Source: Venturia oleaginea (taxonomy: Eukaryota; Ascomycota; Dothideomycetes; Venturiales; Venturiaceae). Taken from it: a stretch of 64,000 nt of DNA. The translations under genes were made by a program, and so were the position numbers. Positions 54,770-64,000 of this stretch are shown one piece after another. A model generated the notes under the pieces. It saw only the letters and a list, made by a program, of their open reading frames with translations. It did no database searches and had not been told where the DNA came from. The stretch covers positions 868,001-932,000 of the forward strand of contig JABMLP010000011.1 in assembly GCA_013176395.1 (NCBI GenBank), written 5' to 3'. Numbering within the stretch: the stretch's first letter is position 1; the number at the start of each line of letters is the position of its first letter.

Positions 54770-57142
54770 TTATAGTCTGTCACGGTTTGTCAAGTTCGAG
54801 ATTTTGGGGATAAAATTTTTGGACTGATGATAGTAAGCATGGAATTTAGTAACGATTATGGTTTTTTTAATTGAAAAAGTTAAGTCAGCACCATCAGATC
54901 ATAGTTGAGAGTAATACATCGCTCCGTTTTATTACTAATTTCTGCGCTAAGACCCTTACAGAAAGCCATGGTTTCTTTATGAATGAGCTAGTACTCTTTC
55001 TATGGTTTCCAAGTCTTATCGGACAGAGCACCACCATGTCTTGATTCATTTCTAAGACCGTTACCTGCTTTTGCATACAATTCCAGCTTACGATGTGCTT
55101 TTAATAACACGTGTCCCAGCTACCCACGCTCTATAACTCTGGACTTTCGGATCGGAACGTTATTCATGGCGCGGAGGAGTTGTGGCGTTGTCTTTATTTC
55201 GGGGATCTCCTCGATTAGGCTCGATTTCAGCCTTGTCCATGACATCCGCCGAAAAACAGTACAATCTTCAAGCTTGTAGCACCGCGCAAAGCTTATTAAC
55301 GGATCAATATTTTATGATTTCTTTTGAACCCTTCTCAACGATGCATGATACTCTAACATTTCGGTACTAAAGCGGTATTTGACGCGTGTGACTGCTGGGT
55401 ACTATTTGGTGTATAAAACCCTTATTTAGAACAATTTCCCGGTCCGTCAAAGACGAATGAGAAGAATCTAACGGTTATACGGGCGTTTCGTGAGCAAAAG
55501 CTGTAAGAGGAAGAAGAATCTTATTGTAGCATACTTAGGGGATCTTGGGCTTACCGTTCTCCCTCCTTAACACACCAGTCGTTACAATGGCACTATTGGT
55601 GATAATCTGCACTATTGAAGTATACAATAAGCATATACAGCTTTCGTTTACTTAGTCTCCACTTCCATTTTCTCTCGCGAGCATGACATTGATTCTGTAC
55701 TCGCGATACGCTTTCTTCTTTGTTCGCAATAAGCCTGAAGACCCTGTCGCTTCACCGCCTCTTGGTTTTTCTCTTGTACGAGAATACTCCTGTCTTCTTC
55801 GTACTTTATATACCAGCTGATCCATGGCTAGCCACGGAATTCATTACGCAGATCGCGCCGCGCATCATTTCACGCGGCCAGTACTAGACAACCTTGTCCC
55901 CAAGTTCTTCAGGGGAGTGAGTAAATAAGCATCCAACCCAAGACTCTCTTTCCATCACAGAAAACTCTGCTGATGTCCAGCGAAACGGTGAGATCATGTT
56001 TGTTAAAAATGAATCCAATCGAAAAACTGCAAGTCCCATAATTTCCATCGAGAATCTGTAAGGAAGCTCTCGGAAAAGTTGTCGTACAGTGTAGTCTCAA
56101 ATATTCATTCCAACGAAGACGACAGAGACTTTCTCCATCATCACTCCCGCGCTTCCCCATCATCTTGCACAGAACCCAACTTACATCTCCAGCACATATC
56201 TTTTCTGAGAACCAAAACTCCACCATCGCGAGGGCGCTCTCTTGAAGCTTACAATCTCGGCCTTCGATTTACCCGTCCCATAGATGAAGCAAAAGTGCTG
56301 TCAACACCGTGAAGAAAAGGTAATCCCAAGACGCGTATTTTTTACTTTTGCGCTCTCGAAGCTCTACCATTCAACCGATGTCTCGCATCGAGAACAAAAC
56401 GGGATAAGGCGGGCGACGAATTACTATAAAACCCATTAAAATGCCGTCCTAGAACGACACACTAACACATCAACCATACCATACCTACAATGTCTGCTGG
56501 TTTGCCTTCGTATTCACCTGAAGTATAATTGTTTTGTATAGAAAACGAGCCTGTCTCTGAATGGTTAGAGATAGATATACTTTACCTGCCATTTCGTCAA
56601 ATGCGATGTCTTCCAAGTGCTAAAGGGCGATACCAATAATCATCAACGGGAACCAAAGAAAATATCTCCCATCTCTTTTCCTCCTCCTTCTTCTTCTTCC
56701 CAATCAACATACGCAAAACAATATATATACCCAAGAAAGTCAGAGTTCAGTCTTCCTAAGAATAAACAAGTCATTCATCGGCCTCCGCATGGTATTCATC
56801 AAAGTCGCTTGTGCCTTGAAGATTCAATCCATCTCCTAGCTACCACTTACAGCTTTTCCTCTCTTGGATATCAGTCACATGGTAGATCTCTCTCTCCGAT
56901 GCGAAAATCACCGCAACTAACCTTGCAACAATTTAGTATATAAGATCCAGGATTTGATTGTGGAAGGGTACCATCAAAGACCTGGTGCAGGAAGTATGAG
57001 GATGTGGACGGTTCGTTATACCCTCAACACTCACTAGAAAATCTGAAAAAGGGAATTAGCGATTGTGAAGGAGTCTTAAAAATGAGTGATCTATTGGGAT
57101 GTTATTCTCAAACATTCTCCTATGAAGATATAAAAGTAGTAA
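54770..57142. other. No gene recognised
   Basis: Short ORFs on both strands only; AT-rich between 54770 and 55660. No repeat or RNA gene seen. Confidence 0.4.
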
Positions 57143-57147
57143 TACCT

Positions 57148-57183
<36 letters not shown>
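57148..57183 (+). repeat. (ATC)12 trinucleotide microsatellite
   Basis: Twelve perfect ATC units. Confidence 0.95.
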
Positions 57184-57186
<3 letters not shown>

Positions 57187-60100
57187 GAATCTTCACAAAC
57201 GACTACTCCAGCCCTTCCAGAACTCAGGATTTCCCTTTCCCAAGTCCAAGTAGTGTCATCACATCGCAGTCCTAACCAAACGTCAATCATAAGTCTGACG
57301 CCGGAAACTGTTGATAACGTCGAAGTTGAAAGGATATATATATAGGCGCTGCATAACCTCCACCAGATAATTTATATATATACCGCAAGGCCTCCAAAGT
57401 CGAAATCTGAGCCTGTACGAGGCGGAGGCTACGAACCTGTATTCATCTCGCCACATCTCAGATGTAGGGCAGTGACCAGAGCCGATCAGATCAACGCACG
57501 CTCGTGGTGGTTGCCCGTCGTCGCACTCGCGCAGCAAGAGGCCACGTCGCACCACGACCGTACCGCGAGCACACCATCGCCGAAAAGGCCCAGACACACC
57601 GGCAACAACAGGATCAATCAAACAAACGTAAAGAACGACCTCCCACGTACCAGGCGAGCATCGAGCCGTCCTCGACCTCTATCCTCCTCCGCACGATATC
57701 GCGATAAAACCCTTCAACCCTACACGGACAGAAAACTAGGTACGGAACTGGATTGGTCCTCCAGGGTGCCATCATCAAACAGTAGGGAAGAACTTCTAAG
57801 GCGGAAAGAAGATGATAGGAGGATTCTTGGGTGCCCTTCCGGATAAGGGCGAGAGGCATGCGGATACAGGCGGGCGAAGGCACGGTACAGACACGGTATA
57901 AGCACGGAGGAACAGTAAAGAAGCAGATAACGAATTCAGGCTTGAATTTAGATCAAGAATAATGGGCACATACAGAAAGTCATCGCCAGGGAAAGGCGAG
58001 CAACAGTTACAGAATAACCGCTCCCACCCAGGCCCGCCTGGGTACGGTTAAAATGCAGTCACTCTACACAGAGGTGTTACGACACGGTTTTGGAGCAATC
58101 GACCTCGCTATAGTGTTGACCCGAATAGCACTCAGAGACAAGCAGAAAGGGAAGGGAGAGGCCGACTAGTCCGGTTATCAAACTTCCCAGGAAAGAAACA
58201 GAAGGGAATTTTCCATGTCTTTGGTCTCACATGGTTTTATACCCCTTGTAAATACAGTGGATGTTGGCACAGGCACATCAGAGCCCTACATACAACAATA
58301 AATCCTGATTATTATATACCGCAATTAACTCTACCCAAATCTCGCACGCGTCACTTCAAGTCAGCGAATAATCTGTAATGTGGTCTGCGTCAGCGCGATG
58401 ACAGCCATGTATAAGCCCATTCTTTACTTCATATAGGTACGTAACGGCGATGACGGGGCTTTGAGAATGATGCTGGAGGAGGATGGGTGGTATATAAGGA
58501 AGGTATGGTTTGTTAAACTCCCAAGGGTTAAGAAGAGCAGTTTTGTCAATTTTGGTATATGGCGTTGGGTAGATGATTTTTTGGCGGATAGGAAATGGTG
58601 GGTTGAAGGTTGGTGTGTTTTAGACTAGACGGTGTGGGAAAGAAGTTGATGGTCAATTAGGAGGTTTGAGATGTACTGGCGATGAGGATGAGGATGGTGA
58701 TGGTGATGATGGGGATAGGTATCGTTACTCCCTTCTTTCTCCATCATGAATATCTGGATATGGCTTTGTGAGCTCGAGCTACAAGATAGTCTAACGATTT
58801 CACTCACCTCTTTTTCTCAAAATCATAAACAACAAGTCCTTTGCACGTCTCGAGCACATGCAAACGGGATCTATACTGGGTCAACGAGAGCTTGGTCAAA
58901 TAGGGTTTGTCTTTTATTTTATACCGAAAAGGAATAACAAACCTCTCATTACCCGAGCTAGATTTCTGTGCCAGGAAGTCGGCGATATCCGGTTTTCCAA
59001 CAGTAGGATGGAGCATACAATTGTCACGAATTGCCAGAGTCCTTACTAACAATCATTATCACCAAATCTGCGCTTACTTATGGCGTGTGTCTGCGTGCCT
59101 ATAGTCAGAGCCGATAATGTAAGAGTGACTAAGGCGAAATTTTAGCGATACGCTTGATATACCAGTTCCGTCACCATGACAGCCGTGAGCAAACGAGATG
59201 AAGCCGTAAATGAAGATAGTGAGTATCAGCGCTTGTACTTGTTTTGTCGATTGATGAAGCACGAAAGTTAGGGAGATAATGTCCATCATGATCGTACCGA
59301 ATCAAAAAGGCAATCTTACTACTGTCGTTTTAATGGATCTTAGCCAAGCCAGATTTCTGGGACCACAACAGCGGAGGTGGACGGATCTTCGCTTTTAGTC
59401 TCCACAACAGCCTCTCTCGAAAAAAGCTCTCTTCAAAATGAGGCTGGAACGGTTATCGCGGCTATCTCATCAAACATGCGATCGATGTCTTCACCCAAGC
59501 CGAAAACTGGAGATCGAGCTATTGTTAGCCGCACAACGATAATGGGTTTCCATGCAGATCCAGTGAGCAGGGCCACCCTGTTCCTGACAGCCCCGAACAA
59601 ACTTGAGTGTGGTTATTCTATTCCAGTTGCTCCGTTGGCTTGACTTGTGCGAACACAGGTTCGCATTTCATACATCTACCCTATAGGCGGACAGAACTCT
59701 TCACGGCTTGTAATAAGTGAATGTAATACTGGCTGATGGTGTCCATAAGCAGTTTTCAAGAACAATTTGACGAAGAAAAGAAGTAAGAGAATTCAAGTCA
59801 TGAACATGAGCGAACCGAGTTTCATACGGATCGAGTCGGTGAATAAGAGCTGGTGTGGAAATAGAAAGTGACGTCAGGGTTGGATGATGTTGATTGTAGA
59901 TAAGAAAGACCCACGAAAGAATGGTTTGTGCTTGAGCTTCGGCGGTTTAAGGCCTATCTAACTACAGAGACAGGCGTGTTCTCGTTATGCTTGCGGTTGT
60001 GCAGCGGGTGTTGTCGTCGATGAAGCGCCGATGGCGATTTCACGATAACTGCGCAGTTGCGAAAGTCGGTCGTAACAAGGGAAATCCATTTTTGGTATTG

Positions 60101-63100
60101 ATGAAAATTGTTGATTGAGTGAACTATGCAGCTAAGTGGATGAAGGTAGTCACTCGCGTTCCATCAGTTCTGTTTCATCGTCAGCAAAATGGCAGCACGC
60201 GAGGATACAGAATACATTCTTTCACTTCGCAGCACTCGTAATTGGTTCAACCTTTTTTCCAATCGCCATTTCACGTCGCTGCCTATATCGATCATTCGGC
60301 TGTTTCTGTGCACAGTTCTGGATTGCGCTCGTGCAAGCTGGAAATGATCTGTCAACTCATTTGTGAGGAATATAATGACGATGGGGTAAGGGTCTTGCTT
60401 TGTTAGATTGCGCTATCTTTATTCGACAATAATGCAATAGCAAGCTGATGACGGTAGCAAGACAAAAAATGGATTGAAGATAGGGTGCCTAGGCTTTGTG
60501 TATCAACTGCCAGGATCGAGAAATGGCCGGAGAGCTGTCTGCAAGACGTTGCGCCCAAGGTCGCAGACATCAGCCTTGTCCTGATACCCGACTGTAGATG
60601 GGAGGATGTTGCCGCTCACATGCAGCCAGGGTCGGACAGGCCTGCATAAGGACTCTACTGCATTGCTGCCTGGAAATGAGCTGAGCTCCACATGCAACTG
60701 TGAGCGGTATGGAAAAGCAGAGGCACGAGACTCTCTGTAATTAGGTCTGAGTGGCGATAAGTAGTCTACGAGTTGTGACTCGTGAGAGCGTGCGCGTAGC
60801 AGATAGCCTCATCTGGTAGGATGCTTATGGATCGTTCGGCACGGGTGGAAAAGGCTAGCACGTCCCCTATCCGAATTATCTTCAACGCGATCATTGGGAC
60901 AGGTGGAGCAATAGTTACGCACCTGCAGGAGAGCTTTGTACACTACTAGGCAAGCTGTGGGCGTGTTTGCCATGGCTACTTTTGTCCAGAGCAAGGCCGA
61001 GTTCCATCAACGAGTCGTAGGAACGACTCCTCTGGTGTGGCAGTCTCGTAATAATCCAAGTCAGGAACTCCAGGAAAAGACGATTCTAGGGTGTTTGTTT
61101 GTTGTTGGTCAATGGTCAGCTTTGCGACTCTGAAAATTTAGGTCGGATTTATGGGTCCTGGCTCTGAGGGCGCTACTGACTCTGGGCGGTGGAACTAGAG
61201 TGGCCGATGCCCCACATAAACGCGTCCCGCATGTTCTGATGCGTCCTGGGAGTATCCACCACCATGTACTCTCATTACGGAGCTTGCTCCTCGATGTTTG
61301 AAGTCTGGACTCGTGACTGTGGCTGGCACTAGCTGATGCTTTCTAGCAAGGGAACTGCCTGAAGAATCTTTGGAGTTGAAGCCGCGGAGAGGAAGCCACG
61401 TACCGTGTAATATATCGCAGGGTGTCAAGTACCAAGGGCAGAGTGAGAGGATAATGCCATCAGAACTTGGCTTATATTGGTCAATGTCATCATACTGTCC
61501 ATTCACTTCCAGTTGAATGCGTGGAAAGGTTGAAGCATGGTATCAAATGATCAAGTCCATCAAGCATGGAGAATTGCGAGGTAGGTCACAGGTGGATATT
61601 TCTGCACCATGTTCGCGTGCTTCTCTTCACACTCTTGGCTCGGTGGCGGATGTAAGCCCGCTGATTTTCTCAACCATCTGTAGCTGTAGGATCTGCTCCC
61701 GTCCGTCTGCTCGACATCAATGCGTTTTGTTGATCTGCATTCCGAGACGTCAGGCCGGGCTCAAACTAATGCTAAAGAATGTGTCTGGTCGCTTCGGATG
61801 TCCAGTTGTGGAAGCCGGAAGCTCTACCGGATCATGAGTTTGATTCTGATGTCAGCCTTGCTGGCCCTTGAGCTAGCACCTGCATGGACCACTTATTATA
61901 TCTTGAGGATTAAACAAGTCAAACGAATTAGAAGCAGGCTGTGCCCGAACAACCAATTGCGCCCCACAGAAGGCTAGCCTGAAGAAATGGCAGGATGATG
62001 GATTTGACTCATGTCTCGTCAAAGAATCCCGTCGTCCATCAGCGCGCAGTGCATAATCTGGAGGTTGGCTTCTGGACTGGACCCACGGGCTGGGTTTCCA
62101 GAGGAATAGGGACGCGTCGTTAGCCGTGTATTCCTGTGCGTCATTCGGGCGCGGCGGTGGGCTATTTGATGTGCCTGGAGGCGACGGCTCCAGGAGTACG
62201 ATGGATGACCTCACACTGGAGTGTCGGGAAAGAAGGGTGCCTGATGTGTGCAGGCGACGACACATGAGTAGTCGAGATGACAGTCAGGTGTTGAACCTGG
62301 GGAGAGCTAGGGATGCGAATGCAACAAGGCCGAGGCCCGAATGTGCAGCTGCTGGGCTACACAGCATTCAGACTGGCGGGAAGAGCTTACTCCTAGGTTC
62401 GATGGCGCCACCAAACTCATTCCTGCTGCGGAATGGATGGCTATGCTGTCTGGATGGTTTCCTCCAGCTTTGAGAAGTTCATTCCTAGGTAGTTCCACAA
62501 TTGCCCCACTATGCAGGAAGGTGGGCTGTTAGCGATCAGCCAAGGAGTGACAGAAGACGCCGATTCAAAGCGAAGCCGCATGACTTTGAAGATGACTAGT
62601 CCTTTATGGGTCCGAAGTCTGGGGAAATTTCTCCCCCTGCTAGTCCTACAGTCAGACATGGCATCGCTGCCATGGGGCGGAAGCATTCCAGATCAGTCAC
62701 GACAGTCCGCAATTCATCGGTATTTGAACATCAGAATAGTCCACTCAGACACTTTCTGCATCATCTGTCACCAAGAGGCTGTGTGGTCCAGACTATGCGA
62801 GATGCCGATAGAATTGAATCCGTTTCCTTCATGGTGAAAACGACCAAGGCTTCTTGACCCAGCTTCGTCGTAGTCCCTGTCATTCGTGCAAGCAGCATGG
62901 GACGCATTGTCCAATCACGGAGAAGACCTGGACTAATGCTGGTAGACTGAGCAATGTTCGACCGTTCGTGTATTTACATGGTCTCGAAATGGATATGAAT
63001 GGGTGCCGGGAAGCCGGGCCTGGCACGTTTCTTGGAAACCTGATAAGAACGTTTAGCTGTATAGAAGCGATATTGCAATCTCGAGCCGATATATACATGA

Positions 63101-64000
63101 TAGAGGAAAAGACTTCTTCAAAGTTCCATGCTAGTGTATTCAGCCGTTTTGGAAAATAGCTTGCTGGTTGCCTGCATAGAGCTAGACCTTGGGTGAACGG
63201 GAAGAGCGGAAGTGTAGCATACCGCTGTTGAGCCTGCAACTGTGGGACACTGAGAATTGGGAACCATGATGGGACATTGAAGTGGAAAGGACCAACACGA
63301 AAGGATACTCTAGGGCTCATTCGTACACGTCTTCCTCTCTGCCACCGTTTCTTCACGCGAGTACTGTGCCCGCAATGAAGGCTCTACAGAGGTCCGTTTA
63401 CTAATTATGGTGACGCCTGCGGACTGCCAATCTCAAGATTGCATCTGCATCCTTGCGCACACCAGGATCCATGGAGGTATTGGAAAGGGAAAGGCGTTTC
63501 TGTATCGTAACATCCATGTCGAATACCGTACCCGGCCATGGCCCAATCGAAACCAACGCCACGGCCAGAGCTCTGCATACATGCACCCATCGAGGTTAAC
63601 GGCGTCCATGCAGTGTTGCCAGTGCAGCAAAGCGTCGACAGCGAGCCTCTTCATTCAAGCTGGCCCTCGAGTCCATCTCTGTGCATTCTGCCTTTCTCTT
63701 GCCTCTGATCTGCCCTCTGACGAATTTTCCAAGACGATCAGTGGCAGGGCTATCTTTGCTCCTTACACACTATTCTAGAACCCCGTTGTTGATTACGCCA
63801 ATCGCCGTCCATCAAAAGCACGCTGCTGCAGTCCTGGCTGTGCCGAAGCCACGCCTTTTGCTCGGTCTTCCCCAGAGTTTCTCTCCCGTCCGGGGTTGAA
63901 GAGGGCCAACCGTGCGAGTATAGTAGTGCCATAATCCCACTTCTACAGCCAGGCCAATCCGCCATCCTCACCTATTCTCCATCTATCTCCCCTCGACATT
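57184..64000. other. Long interval without a supportable gene
   Basis: Nearly 7 kb with many ORFs of 60-160 codons on both strands, none showing a signal peptide plus cysteine pattern, membrane helices or a domain that I recognise. From about 60.5 kb to the end the base composition is higher in GC than at 54.8-57 kb, and several same-strand open segments follow each other (for example 62126-62857 plus), which could be intron-rich or decayed coding sequence. I assign nothing. Confidence 0.35.

Noticed and set aside
57148..57183. ATC repeat considered as a CRISPR or regulatory array
   Set aside because: Simple trinucleotide microsatellite; no spacers, and CRISPR is not expected in a fungal nucleus.

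Overview
The window reads as nuclear DNA of a filamentous ascomycete (Pezizomycotina; a class such as Leotiomycetes is only a guess). The evidence is short introns of about 45-90 nt with GTATGT/GTAAGT donors, CTAAC-type branch sites and YAG acceptors; an ascomycete-type laccase with a C-terminal DSGV plug; Fot1/pogo and Ty3 chromovirus transposons; decayed genes; and transition-biased repeats that suggest RIP.

Layout. 1.7-3.1 kb: PQ-loop vacuolar transporter. 3.68-3.83 kb: tRNA-Lys(CTT) with two insertions, one of which looks exactly like a spliceosomal intron inside the D arm. 4.26-5.39 kb: internally deleted Fot1-like transposon. 5.4-5.8 kb: short palindromic and tandem repeats. 6.1-6.5 kb: small secreted six-cysteine protein, reconstructed across an intron. 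7.2-11 kb: a hypothetical ORF, a broken RBR ubiquitin ligase and a broken F-box gene. 15.8-17.2 kb: C2H2 zinc-finger regulator. 18.8-20.1 kb: PP2A activator of the Rrd2 type. 20.5-21.4 kb: glutathione-peroxidase-like thiol peroxidase. 21.7-23.2 kb: GAGGAT microsatellite followed by a SET-domain gene. 23.5-24.3 kb: HET-like relic. 27.4-29.5 kb: five-exon laccase. 29.5-33.6 kb: gene-free, repeat-rich stretch with fold-back repeats and two related tRNA-like sequences. 33.7-35.0 kb: D-amino-acid oxidase with a GC-AG intron. 35.5-38.2 kb: Spb1 rRNA methyltransferase. 40.3-43.3 kb: YML020W-like alpha/beta-hydrolase. 43.7-44.65 kb: decayed Zn2Cys6 regulator. 45.8-47.7 kb: MFS sugar transporter with a damaged 5' end. 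49.2-54.8 kb: complete Ty3 chromovirus with identical LTRs, a 5-bp target duplication and a Tf1-like self-primer geometry. 54.8-64 kb: no gene that I can support.

The conserved housekeeping genes (spb1, rrd2, peroxidase, PQ-loop transporter, hydrolase, SET protein) lie in islands between accessory segments (effector-like protein, laccase, HET relic, dead regulator next to a sugar transporter, transposons). The genes do not form one pathway. The most unusual signals are the D-arm intron of the tRNA, the self-priming site of the retroelement, the GC-AG intron and frame-shifted peroxisomal signal of the oxidase, and the stop-free 54-nt intron in the zinc-finger gene.
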